DNA from: Pontibacterium granulatum
GTDB lineage: Bacteria > Pseudomonadota > Gammaproteobacteria > Pseudomonadales > Balneatricaceae
Assembly: GCF_029961155.1 (NCBI RefSeq)
Contig: NZ_JASBRH010000008.1
Span: forward strand, 170,242 to 234,241
Direction of reading: 5' to 3'
Length of the DNA: 64,000 nt
Part shown: positions 51,314 through 58,167 of the stretch, piece after piece
Layout of the letters: each line of letters opens with the position of its first letter
How positions within the stretch are numbered: the stretch's first letter is position 1
Program-made: the position numbers and the translations under genes
Notes under the pieces: model-generated
Told to the model about the DNA's origin: nothing
Seen by the model: the letters and a program-made list of their open reading frames with translations, nothing else
Databases searched by the model: none

Positions 51314-52165
51314 ATGGCGAATAATAGCGAAATCTTCAAAAAACAGGGCTACATCGTCCTATCTCAGGGCCTGAATCGGGATGATATGGTAACACTGGAA
51401 TCCAGCAGTCAGGCGCTGTCTCAGCGTGCAGGGGAACTACTGGCAGAATTGGCTGAAAGCGGTGAAAGCCTCAGTGACTTCTACAAGCGCCACGATGATG
51501 AGCTGATCGTGGTGCCGGAGATCGATGATCCGCTGAAAGTGTGCCGTTACGAATACATCGACGGTTACAGTGAAACGATCAACACCCAGATCGTGCCTAA
51601 GCTGAAGCAGTACATCGAAGAGCTGACCGGCAGCGAATTTCTGTTGTTCAAGGATAAATGCAACGCGAAGAATCCGGGTGGTGGTGCGTTTGACCCCCAC
51701 CAGGACGTGATTGCGTATGACCAGTTCAAACCGGCGTACCATGTGACCGCAGCAATCTTCCTGGACGATGCTACGGTTGAAAACGGTTGTCTGCACTTCC
51801 CGGAAAACTACCTGGAAGATGTGGCAGAGCTGGATTCTCCGCTGACCGATACCCCGGTGGGTAAACTGCCTGTGTTGGCGAGCTACGATGGCGGTCCGGA
51901 CAACGGCAATATCCGTCGGGAGATCTGCGATAAGATCCGCTGGAACCTGGTGCCTGCCAAGCGCGGTGACGTGGTTTTGTTTGATTCCTACGTGCCACAC
52001 TACTCCGAGAAGAACAATTCAGACAAGACCCGTCGAGCAATGTTCTTCACCTTCAACGCGGCGGTGGATGGTAATTACTACCAGGACTACTATGCGATGA
52101 AGCGAAACGAATTCGACAATCCGAAGTTCCACGTCGCAACGCCGACGGCGCATTCGAAGCTGTAA
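51314..52165 (+). CDS. PhnY/TmpA-like Fe(II)/2-oxoglutarate oxygenase (PhyH family)
   Basis: 283 residues. Family enzymes hydroxylate the alpha carbon of a phosphonate, making the substrate of the PhnZ-type partner. Facial triad H129-x-D131 (PHQDVIAY) and H229 (VPHYSEKN), with R240/R241 for 2-oxoglutarate. The C-terminal FFTFNAAVDGNYYQDYYA segment is typical of this subgroup. GGAG precedes the ATG. No phosphonate transporter or kinase gene is nearby. Confidence 0.82.
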   Translation: MANNSEIFKKQGYIVLSQGLNRDDMVTLESSSQALSQRAGELLAELAESGESLSDFYKRHDDELIVVPEIDDPLKVCRYEYIDGYSETINTQIVPKLKQYIEELTGSEFLLFKDKCNAKNPGGGAFDPHQDVIAYDQFKPAYHVTAAIFLDDATVENGCLHFPENYLEDVAELDSPLTDTPVGKLPVLASYDGGPDNGNIRREICDKIRWNLVPAKRGDVVLFDSYVPHYSEKNNSDKTRRAMFFTFNAAVDGNYYQDYYAMKRNEFDNPKFHVATPTAHSKL

Positions 52166-52184
52166 GGTTGAGCGAAAGTGGAAA

Positions 52185-52215
52185 GAAAAAAGGCTGCCTC
52201 AGGGCAGCCTTTTTT
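52185..52215 (+). terminator. Terminator of the PhnZ-PhnY-like operon
   Basis: AAAAAAGGCTGCC TCA GGGCAGCC followed by TTTTTT. Confidence 0.9.
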
Positions 52216-52224
52216 GCGGGTATT

Positions 52225-52582
52225 TGGTGGAGCTGGCGGGTTTCGAACCCGCGTCCGCGAATCCTCTGCCTCTAAATCTACATGTTTAGGCTTCTCTATT
52301 GAGTTAACCCGTCGCGACCCGAGAGCCAGGGTGCTATGGGCGAGCCTCTTTAAGTTTTAACCGTTCAGCCTGAGACAAGGCTTCCGGGCGATTCTGTCTC
52401 GGATGACACCACAAACCTCCTAGTTACAGACACCTAAGAGTGTGGCGTAGCAGACTTATGCTGCTAGTGCGTAGTTATCGTCGTTAGCAACTATAACTGT
52501 GTAGTAATGGATTTACGTGATTCACTACACTCACGACATGCATTAAAGGGTTCGTAATCCCCGTCGAAGCCAAGTCAGCCCC
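52225..52582 (-). ncRNA. ssrA: Transfer-messenger RNA
   Basis: 358 nt on the minus strand. The 5' end is GGGGCTGACTTGGCTTCGACG and the 3' end is the tRNA-like arm GGGTTCGAAACCC...CTCCACCA with encoded CCA. The tag frame reads GCT AAC GAC GAT AAC TAC GCA CTA GCA GCA TAA, giving ANDDNYALAA, one residue different from E. coli. A TATAAT lies just upstream (about 52592-52597). Works with SmpB, encoded 43 bp upstream on the same strand, to rescue stalled ribosomes. Confidence 0.97.
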
Positions 52583-52625
52583 TTATGTGCGGCCATTATA
52601 GCCTATGACAACAGAATTGTAAGAA

Positions 52626-53102
52626 TTACTTCGCAACCATGAGGCGTTGTTTCTGGCGGTTCCAGTCTTTTTCCTTCTCGTCAGCGCGCTTGTCGTGCTG
52701 TTTCTTACCTTTCACCAGAGCGATCTCGCATTTTACGCGTTCATTTTTCCAGTAAAGGGAAAGCGCCACGCAGGTGTAACCCTTGGCCTGCACTGCGCCA
52801 ATCAGGTTTGCAATCTCGCGTTTGTGTAGCAGTAACTTACGGTCACGGGTTGGGTCTGCTACCACATGGGTGCAGGCCGTTTTGAGCGGCGTAAAGTGTG
52901 CCCCAACCAACCAGGCTTCACCATTCTTAAAAATGATGTAGGAGTCGACCAGTTGAGCGCGCCCTTCGCGTAGACTCTTAACTTCCCACCCTGCCAGCGA
53001 AAGGCCTGCTTCGAATTTGTCACTGATCGTGTATTCGTGGCGGGCTTTTTTGTTCTGACAGATTACGTTGCTGCTGCTTTTTGCTTTCTTCTTCTTTGCC
53101 AT
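52626..53102 (-). CDS. smpB: SsrA-binding protein SmpB
   Basis: 158 residues. OB-fold protein delivering tmRNA to stalled ribosomes. N-terminal [26 protein letters not shown], and a basic C-terminal tail ([14 protein letters not shown]) that enters the mRNA channel. Normally smpB is next to a divergent ratA-type gene; here a prophage starts immediately upstream. Confidence 0.96.
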   Translation of the reverse strand: MAKKKKAKSSSNVICQNKKARHEYTISDKFEAGLSLAGWEVKSLREGRAQLVDSYIIFKNGEAWLVGAHFTPLKTACTHVVADPTRDRKLLLHKREIANLIGAVQAKGYTCVALSLYWKNERVKCEIALVKGKKQHDKRADEKEKDWNRQKQRLMVAK

Positions 53103-53235
53103 AGCGCGCGATTATATAGAGCTGCAGGATGCAAGGAAAGCAGGAGGAAACTATGTTTCTTTTACGTAATTGGTGAATTTCTGTAAAGGACTGATTTTTA
53201 AGGTGCTTTAGGTCAAGGTTGATGCAAAGTGTCCA

Positions 53236-54219
53236 TTATGTGTCCATATTGACTGGATTTAGCTCTACAACGTCCGAAAGATGCTCCGGTGATAGATGGG
53301 CATAGATCATTGTAGTTTTTATGTTGGAGTGACCAAGTGTCTTTTGCAGAGTGACCAGGCCGCCACCGTTCATTATGAAATGAGAAGCGAACGTATGCCT
53401 GAGAATGTGTGTGCTCTGGTAGAACGCTTTCTTAAATCCGTACTCCTCTAGCAACTCAGAAAACGTAACGCGGCTCCAGTCGGTTAACTGGCGATTCGGC
53501 AGCCATTTCATAATTTCGGCTTCGAGTTCCTGGGTGATCGGAATAGAGCGACTTTTCCTACTCTTGGTGTTGATGAAACGGATACGGCTGTGGTTGATGT
53601 CATTAGGCTTCAGGTTTCTGGCCTCTGACCATCGGGCGCCGACCGAGAGGCAGATTTTCGCATTCATATACAGATCGTAGTTATCCGCCTTTAGCTTTGC
53701 TAACAGGATCTCAATCTCTGTCTTGTCCAGGAAGTCCCGCTCGTTGTCATGGTCCTTGAGTGGCTCAACGTTTCGTAACGGGTTTTCGTAACGAATCAGG
53801 TCCAGCTTGGCCAAACGGTTAAATAGCCCCTTTGTGATGCGTAGATAAGCGTTTACGGTACTGATTGCCTTCTCTTGATCTAACAGGAGTGCTCGGAAAT
53901 TAAGAAAGTCAGTGCCCTGGACTAAGCGACCCTGCTTATCTCTGGTGAAGGCTGCGAACTCTTTCATTACGTACACCCGCTGCCGGCCACTGGCAATGTG
54001 TTTACCGTGGTGAGTTCTCCATAGCTCGATCAGCTCGGACAGTTTGCGGGTATCTTTGGATTGGGGTTCCCAGGGAGAATCCTTTGCTTTGTTGATCTCG
54101 TAAGCTTCGAAGCGGGTTGCCTCGGCTTTCCTGTCGAATTTTCTGCGGATGCGGGGGCCGTTAGCACCGTAAGGGCGAATATCTACTAACCAACGACCGT
54201 CTGTAGTTTTGCGCGGCAT
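53236..54219 (-). CDS. int: Phage tyrosine recombinase (integrase)
   Basis: 327 residues. N-terminal AP2-like arm-binding part and SAM-like core-binding domain, then the catalytic domain: first Arg in GARWSEARNL, H-x2-R in HILRHTFASH, second His in LGHSNIKTTMIY, with the nucleophile Tyr following (MIYAH). Encoded at the left prophage edge facing smpB, so attP probably lies in the 130 bp beyond its stop. Confidence 0.93.
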   Translation of the reverse strand: MPRKTTDGRWLVDIRPYGANGPRIRRKFDRKAEATRFEAYEINKAKDSPWEPQSKDTRKLSELIELWRTHHGKHIASGRQRVYVMKEFAAFTRDKQGRLVQGTDFLNFRALLLDQEKAISTVNAYLRITKGLFNRLAKLDLIRYENPLRNVEPLKDHDNERDFLDKTEIEILLAKLKADNYDLYMNAKICLSVGARWSEARNLKPNDINHSRIRFINTKSRKSRSIPITQELEAEIMKWLPNRQLTDWSRVTFSELLEEYGFKKAFYQSTHILRHTFASHFIMNGGGLVTLQKTLGHSNIKTTMIYAHLSPEHLSDVVELNPVNMDT

Positions 54220-54249
54220 AAAGTCACCATCCCTGTACCAGACACACCG

Positions 54250-54582
54250 TTAGCGGTTCAGCGCCTGGAGAACACGTTTCATGGTTTCCCGATCTTCGGG
54301 ACACAGATTTTTTATGCCGTTGAGAATCCGTTTGTCTTCGTGGCCGGGTGGGTGTGTGCCCATAAGCCACCAATCCAAACTGATATTAAACAGGGTAGCG
54401 ATTCTAATGAGGGTTTCAATATGCTCTGGGTTGCTTAGGCCTTGCTCCCACTTCTGATACGTACGAAGTGAGACCGCCAACGCATCAGCAGCGTCCCTTT
54501 GGCTGTATCGAGCGGCTAAACGTCCCTGCTTAAGTCGCTGGCATTGTTTGGGTGTCACTGAGCCACTATATGGAAATGTCAC
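54250..54582 (-). CDS. Cro/CI-type HTH repressor beside the integrase
   Basis: 110 residues. An XRE-family helix-turn-helix (about 17-68: QRDAADALAVSLRTYQKWEQG) followed by a short C-terminal part with DWWLMG. It is 30 nt before int and faces two 19-bp operators. GTG 54582 or GTG 54558 is the start. Likely controls int and the rightward early genes. Confidence 0.85.
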   Translation of the reverse strand: MTFPYSGSVTPKQCQRLKQGRLAARYSQRDAADALAVSLRTYQKWEQGLSNPEHIETLIRIATLFNISLDWWLMGTHPPGHEDKRILNGIKNLCPEDRETMKRVLQALNR

Positions 54583-54596
54583 AGGAATTCAGCAAA

Positions 54597-54648
54597 CTAC
54601 CCAGCAAATGGGTAGTGACTCTGTGTAGAGTACCCTTTTGCTGGGTAC
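54597..54648. promoter_or_regulatory. Pair of 19-bp inverted-repeat operators
   Basis: CTACCCAGCAAATGGGTAG (54597-54615) and GTACCCTTTTGCTGGGTAC (54630-54648) share the pattern (C/G)TACCC-N7-GGGTA(G/C). Their centres are 33 bp apart, about three helical turns, which would place repressor dimers on one DNA face. They lie between the divergent repressor and the first early gene. Confidence 0.75.
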
Positions 54649-54719
54649 TTGCTGGAAATTTGATCGAATCGTCTCTACAAAGTTCGCCCTGTTGTACCAC
54701 ACAAGAAAAGGACTTTGAT

Positions 54720-54890
54720 ATGAACATGGTAGTTTCAATCCCTTCCGACATCGCCCGTATGCGCGAAGCAGACAAGATTGTAAGGCGGTGGTGTGCAATC
54801 CAGAATCTGCCTGATCCTGTAGAACGAGTACGCCAGTTCACAGAGTTGAGAAAAGGTTTGTTCGAATTCGCCCAAACCTATGGGTACTAA
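54720..54890 (+). CDS. Small phage early protein, unknown
   Basis: 56 residues (MNMVVSIPSDIARM...), predicted helical, no membrane segment. AAAAGGAC is upstream of the ATG. First rightward gene after the operator pair; position would suit a Cro-like or excision-related role, but no motif supports one. Confidence 0.6.
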   Translation: MNMVVSIPSDIARMREADKIVRRWCAIQNLPDPVERVRQFTELRKGLFEFAQTYGY

Positions 54891-55007
54891 GTGCAGAAAG
54901 CAGATGAAATAGTGTGCTTTCGGTGCAACTGTGCCACTGCTATCACTGGTTATTGTCTGTTCATAGCATTGCTGATAAGTTGTGCTTTGGCGGCATTTTG
55001 TTGCTAA
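54891..55007 (+). CDS. Possible 38-residue Cys-rich membrane peptide
   Basis: GTG start immediately after the preceding stop; sequence VQKADEIVCFRCNC... then a hydrophobic stretch with five more Cys. No Shine-Dalgarno beyond the end of the previous gene. May be chance. Confidence 0.3.
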   Translation: MQKADEIVCFRCNCATAITGYCLFIALLISCALAAFCC

Positions 55008-55130
55008 TGGATGATTCTCGCTAGGCCATGGAATGGTTTATTGGTTACCCCCCCCTCCACAGCCTCCCGGCACGTCCAATACGTACCTTGCAAGGCTATT
55101 AACCTTGCTAGGACGGAATATAAATATGTT

Positions 55131-55793
55131 ATGTGTTATCGATACGCTGGAGATTGTGTGAAGTTAATTAATATCGATGAAGACGCCCCTGATACCTTCT
55201 ACATTTTTGTGAATCAGCTTAATCCTATAACTGAGCACAATTTCAAGCACACTAAAACATTCTCATCTGGAGCCGTCGCTTCATGTATGAATGAGGACTT
55301 TGCGAGAAAGTTTGTAGACGGTACTGCAAGATACCTACCATATGAACCCTGTGAGTTTGATAATTTGGCGGTGTCACCATATTGTCTAACGGCTATAAAC
55401 GACTATCGTATAGAGTATGATGCAGAGGTATATCGTGAGAAACACCACCCACTTTATCCCTCTAGGCTCTCTGCTCTATATGCATTCGGCAGCATGGAAA
55501 TGTGTCAGCTTGTTTCTCAAAGGTATGGCTGGCAACTGGATTCTGTTCACAAATTTCGATTAAAAGACTGGCCTCTAACCCGGATAGCTAAAGTCAATAT
55601 GGAGCATGTGTCCTTGGCTCGTCATGCCTATAAAGTATCAATGATGCAAGATATCGATAGGCTATGGGGTGGTTACTGGTCGGGGTTTGATGAAATCATC
55701 CTTGAATTACCATCGCATGATTTTACGCGCAAACAATATAGCTCTGGTGTTATTTGGGAGTACCTTATAGAGGGGGTTGTTGAGTGCTGTTAG
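55131..55793 (+). CDS. AT-rich cargo protein, possibly DUF2441/ADP-ribosyltransferase-like
   Basis: About 220 residues from ATG 55131 (the frame is open to 55011). Base composition is clearly more AT-rich than the core genome. The layout CYRYAGD near the start, SRLSALYAF in the middle and GYWSGFDEIILELP near the end is reminiscent of the strand motifs of DUF2441 and ADP-ribosyltransferase-type folds; this is pattern memory, not a confirmed match. It is followed by a degenerate attC-like site, suggesting an integron-cassette origin. Confidence 0.55.
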   Translation: MCYRYAGDCVKLINIDEDAPDTFYIFVNQLNPITEHNFKHTKTFSSGAVASCMNEDFARKFVDGTARYLPYEPCEFDNLAVSPYCLTAINDYRIEYDAEVYREKHHPLYPSRLSALYAFGSMEMCQLVSQRYGWQLDSVHKFRLKDWPLTRIAKVNMEHVSLARHAYKVSMMQDIDRLWGGYWSGFDEIILELPSHDFTRKQYSSGVIWEYLIEGVVECC

Positions 55794-55799
55794 AGAAAG

Positions 55800-55863
55800 C
55801 ACATAACAAGGCGTACAAGCGGGACAAGGCTCAGCACGCTTTGCCCCATAGCTGAGCTTAAGC
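55800..55863 (+). repeat. Degenerate attC-like (integron cassette) site
   Basis: CATAACAAGGCG then CAAGCGGGACAAGG, an imperfect internal hairpin, CGCTTTGCCCC, and TAGCTGAGCTTAAGC. This resembles the 5' and middle parts of chromosomal-integron attC sites, but the expected terminal GTTAGGC-type core reads CTTAAGC, so it would be inactive. GCTCAGC/GCTGAGC form an inverted repeat inside it. Confidence 0.45.
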
Positions 55864-55879
55864 ATAAGGAAGTGGTGTG

Positions 55880-56281
55880 ATGGAAGTGGATCTTGTTCGG
55901 GTGAATCGTCCTTTTATAGGAATGTTGAAAAATATGGCAGGGGGTATGGCGGCAATCTCAACTACGATATTGATACTAGCAGCAGATGAAAAACTGCCAA
56001 CAACAGGGGGGAGCGCCTTTATCTTGGCTTTGACCGCGTTGTCAGTGCCCCTGTTAATAACTTCTATTATCATTGCTTACGACCTAATTGGAAGGGAAGA
56101 GGCTCCCGGAAAGGTTCATGCATATTTTTCGTATGCCTTTTGTTTTGGTGTTGCCGCAGGGATTGTTGGCTATCTTTTTATGCTGGCTAAAGTATCGTTT
56201 TTGGCACCTATAGCCTTTGTGATTGGTATAGCTATAGGTGGATACTTTTATACCAAAGCAGATAAATTAATAAATACATAA
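55880..56281 (+). CDS. Four-segment membrane protein, unknown
   Basis: 133 residues with about four predicted membrane helices and no soluble domain. ATG 55880 follows AAGGAAGTG. AT-rich. Family not recognised. It begins right after the attC-like remnant and belongs to the same rightward cargo stretch. Confidence 0.65.
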   Translation: MEVDLVRVNRPFIGMLKNMAGGMAAISTTILILAADEKLPTTGGSAFILALTALSVPLLITSIIIAYDLIGREEAPGKVHAYFSYAFCFGVAAGIVGYLFMLAKVSFLAPIAFVIGIAIGGYFYTKADKLINT

Positions 56282-56415
56282 ATAAATAGGATTTAAGCTA
56301 AGATGCTAAAGGCTGCGGTGTCTTCTGTCGCTTAAATTTTATGCGGTGAGATGAAGATTGCTATCTGTATGTTTTTAAATCTATTTGTTTGAAATATTGA
56401 GTGGGATTTTTATTG

Positions 56416-56748
56416 ATGGTTTTACAGGCGGATACCTTAGGTTTACTTGGTAGTATTGCTTCTCTAATTGCTCTGGTGGTAATGGCTTTTCAATTGATTA
56501 GAGGGTGGCGTAATAAGATTATAGACAAACAGGAAGAGCATAAGCGTCTTTGCGAAAACTTAAAAGAAGAGGTGAATTTTCTAGCGAGCAAGGCTACAAA
56601 TCATCAGAGGAGAATGGAGATTTATATGTTCGCTAACTCGACAATAAGCTACGCTCGACATCAAGAGCTGGCTTACAGAATTGTAAATGTTTTTTTGCAT
56701 GTTATTTCTTTTATAGCATATATTATTTGTGTTGACCTATCTTCGTGA
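56416..56748 (+). CDS. Membrane protein with coiled middle, unknown
   Basis: 110 residues from ATG 56416 (GTG 56401 also possible): membrane segment at about 8-28, a charged helical middle (IIDKQEEHKRLCENLKEEV), and a second membrane segment near the end. The last 20 bases overlap the next ORF in another frame. The two may be halves of one protein (see findings). Confidence 0.5.
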   Translation: MVLQADTLGLLGSIASLIALVVMAFQLIRGWRNKIIDKQEEHKRLCENLKEEVNFLASKATNHQRRMEIYMFANSTISYARHQELAYRIVNVFLHVISFIAYIICVDLSS

Positions 56749-56947
56749 TAGTGATGGGTTTAGATATATTGATTTTCAGCATGAAGGAGTTGTATTCGAC
56801 AGTGTTGTTGTTATTATTCTGATTACTATTGCTTATGTTAATTGCTTTTTGTTTTTTGGTCTGAAGAAGTTTATTGCACTCAATAATTCTTACACTGAAG
56901 GATTTCTTGGTGAGTTTGAAAAGCAAATGAAGGAAAAGTATGACTAA
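56729..56947 (+). CDS. Small membrane protein overlapping the previous gene
   Basis: 72 residues from GTG 56729, with one strong membrane helix (VVVIILITIAYVNCFLFFG) and a charged C-terminus. No clear Shine-Dalgarno; start inside the end of the preceding gene. Either translationally coupled or the 3' part of a frameshifted gene. Confidence 0.4.
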   Translation: MLTYLRDSDGFRYIDFQHEGVVFDSVVVIILITIAYVNCFLFFGLKKFIALNNSYTEGFLGEFEKQMKEKYD

Positions 56948-57022
56948 GTATAGGGCCATCTATAGGTTCTCGGTATAAAATCACGATCGTATCCATTTTT
57001 GAGTCAAAGCTACAGGAATTAT

Positions 57023-57436
57023 ATGCAAGAGGGAGTTAAGCGTAATTATCTACTTTCACTAACCTGTGTTTTGCTTCTAGTTACTGCTGGCTTCAGTGGC
57101 GCATCGTCCTTGAATGAGAAGAAATACCAAAGGTGTACAGAGCTTTGGTCCTGTTCATCTTCGGTGCAACAAACGATTAGTCATAACTGGGTTAGGCCTC
57201 AAAGCGCTGTGAATGGAATGAAGGTCAAGTTAGCGATCCGGTTGACAACCGAGGCTCAACTTGAAGATGTATACATAGTGGAGTCTAGCGGTAGTTATGA
57301 ATTTGACGTAAGCGCGATAAACGCGGTAAGAAACTCAGCACCATTTCCTGTTCTGCTTGGGCTGCCTGTGGAGGACTTTAACAAGTACTTCCGTCGTTTT
57401 ACGATTAACTTTGAGCCACACGATCTTCGTCAGTAG
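57023..57436 (+). CDS. Secreted TolA C-terminal-domain-like protein (phage cargo)
   Basis: 137 residues from ATG 57023 (AGGA 7 nt upstream); TTG 56999 would add 8. A signal peptide or membrane anchor spans about 8-27 (YLLSLTCVLLLVTAGFSGA). The rest, ISHNWVRPQSAVNGMKVKLA through AINAVRNSAPFPV and FTINFEP, has the strand-helix pattern of the TonB/TolA C-terminal domain, in particular TolA domain III, without the long helical domain II. TolA III is the periplasmic receptor of filamentous phage pIII, so a free periplasmic copy could act as a decoy. That role is inferred. Confidence 0.65.
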   Translation: MQEGVKRNYLLSLTCVLLLVTAGFSGASSLNEKKYQRCTELWSCSSSVQQTISHNWVRPQSAVNGMKVKLAIRLTTEAQLEDVYIVESSGSYEFDVSAINAVRNSAPFPVLLGLPVEDFNKYFRRFTINFEPHDLRQ

Positions 57437-57467
57437 CTTTCGTTGTGGCTCAAACAAGCTGTTTTGT

Positions 57468-57641
57468 TCACGTCTTGTTATTGAATTCTTCCCGAAGGAT
57501 CGTTACATCTGAGGGTGCATTGACCTTGAGCTTCACTGCTTTGGATTCGCGCTTTTCGTAGTTATAGCGGTGGTAAAAGGAGACGGTGATCTCGTCTCCG
57601 ACATGGATTTTCTGACCTTCCTTAATCGTTAGCACTAACAT
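57468..57641 (-). CDS. Phage-encoded CsrA/RsmA-like RNA-binding protein
   Basis: 57 residues. MLVLTIKEGQKIHVGDEITV and VNAPSDVTILREEF align with CsrA, including the RNA-binding Arg of the REE motif. The hairpin between strands 2 and 3 is about six residues longer than in E. coli CsrA (FYHRYNYEKRES). AAAGGAG precedes the ATG. It lies 14 nt after the phage repressor on the same strand, so it should be made in lysogeny. CsrA proteins bind GGA motifs in mRNA leaders and shift biofilm, motility and carbon flow. Confidence 0.8.
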   Translation of the reverse strand: MLVLTIKEGQKIHVGDEITVSFYHRYNYEKRESKAVKLKVNAPSDVTILREEFNNKT

Positions 57642-57655
57642 CCTTGTACTCCTTT

Positions 57656-58051
57656 CTAAATAGCTTCTTCGCTTTCTAACCGATCGTCCTGTCGAGCGTT
57701 CAGTTGTTCCAGAATCAAATCTGCTGTTTGCTCTGGGGTTAGAAGCGTTCCTGTTGCTTCTGCCGACTCCAAGATACTAACAACAGCATCTCTAAGGCTA
57801 GTCCTAGTACCAGACAAATCAGGACTTACTTGACCAGCCTCAGGGATTGTCTTCCCTGTTACTAGCCAATAAATGTATTCCGGGAACCTTTGGCCTATCA
57901 GGTCGAGGTGCTCGGAGTTCATCCTCTGCCTTCCTTCCATTACAGCTTTGACCGTTGACCGCTTTATGCCGGTCAGCTCTTCAAAGTCCTTATGTTTGCT
58001 TCGCTCAGTAGTGCAGCTATTGACCAAAGCTATAAAACGCTCGTTGATCAT
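57656..58051 (-). CDS. Phage HTH regulator facing the CTAG array
   Basis: 131 residues. N-terminal helix-turn-helix (DFEELTGIKRSTVKAVMEGRQ) and a middle segment YIYWLVTGKTIPE like other small phage repressors; the C-terminus is acidic. Encoded divergently from the structural operon with the five-site CTAG array between them. Probably the main lysogeny repressor of the filamentous module; also drives the CsrA-like gene. Confidence 0.75.
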   Translation of the reverse strand: MINERFIALVNSCTTERSKHKDFEELTGIKRSTVKAVMEGRQRMNSEHLDLIGQRFPEYIYWLVTGKTIPEAGQVSPDLSGTRTSLRDAVVSILESAEATGTLLTPEQTADLILEQLNARQDDRLESEEAI

Positions 58052-58060
58052 AAAAATATA

Positions 58061-58124
58061 CTAGCCAAATATTTACTAGTAAATTATTGACTAGGCAAAT
58101 AGTTGCTAGATAATATTTTACTAG
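58061..58124. promoter_or_regulatory. Five CTAG sites at exact 15-bp period, with divergent promoters
   Basis: CTAG occurs at 58061, 58076, 58091, 58106 and 58121, each separated by 11 AT-rich bases. Rightward promoter: TTGACT (58087-58092), 16 bp, GATAAT (58109-58114). Leftward promoter on the minus strand: TTGCCT (58098-58093), 17 bp, TAAATA (58075-58070). Both lie inside the array, so a protein binding it would control both directions. Confidence 0.8.
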
Positions 58125-58167
58125 TTGATTGCAGACACAATCAGTATATCTCAAAAGGCAAAACGGC

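Noticed and set aside
52225..52260. ssrA 3' end as the prophage attachment site
   Set aside because: The tRNA-like end with CCA is intact and the integrase lies on the other side of smpB; the flank of the 3' end is an ordinary host operon.
53103..53235. tRNA gene as integration target
   Set aside because: No cloverleaf-like sequence or TTCGAA-type arm is present in this interval.
55794..55879. An active integron attC site
   Set aside because: The terminal core lacks the GTT needed for recombination and no integron integrase is in the window; kept only as a degenerate remnant.
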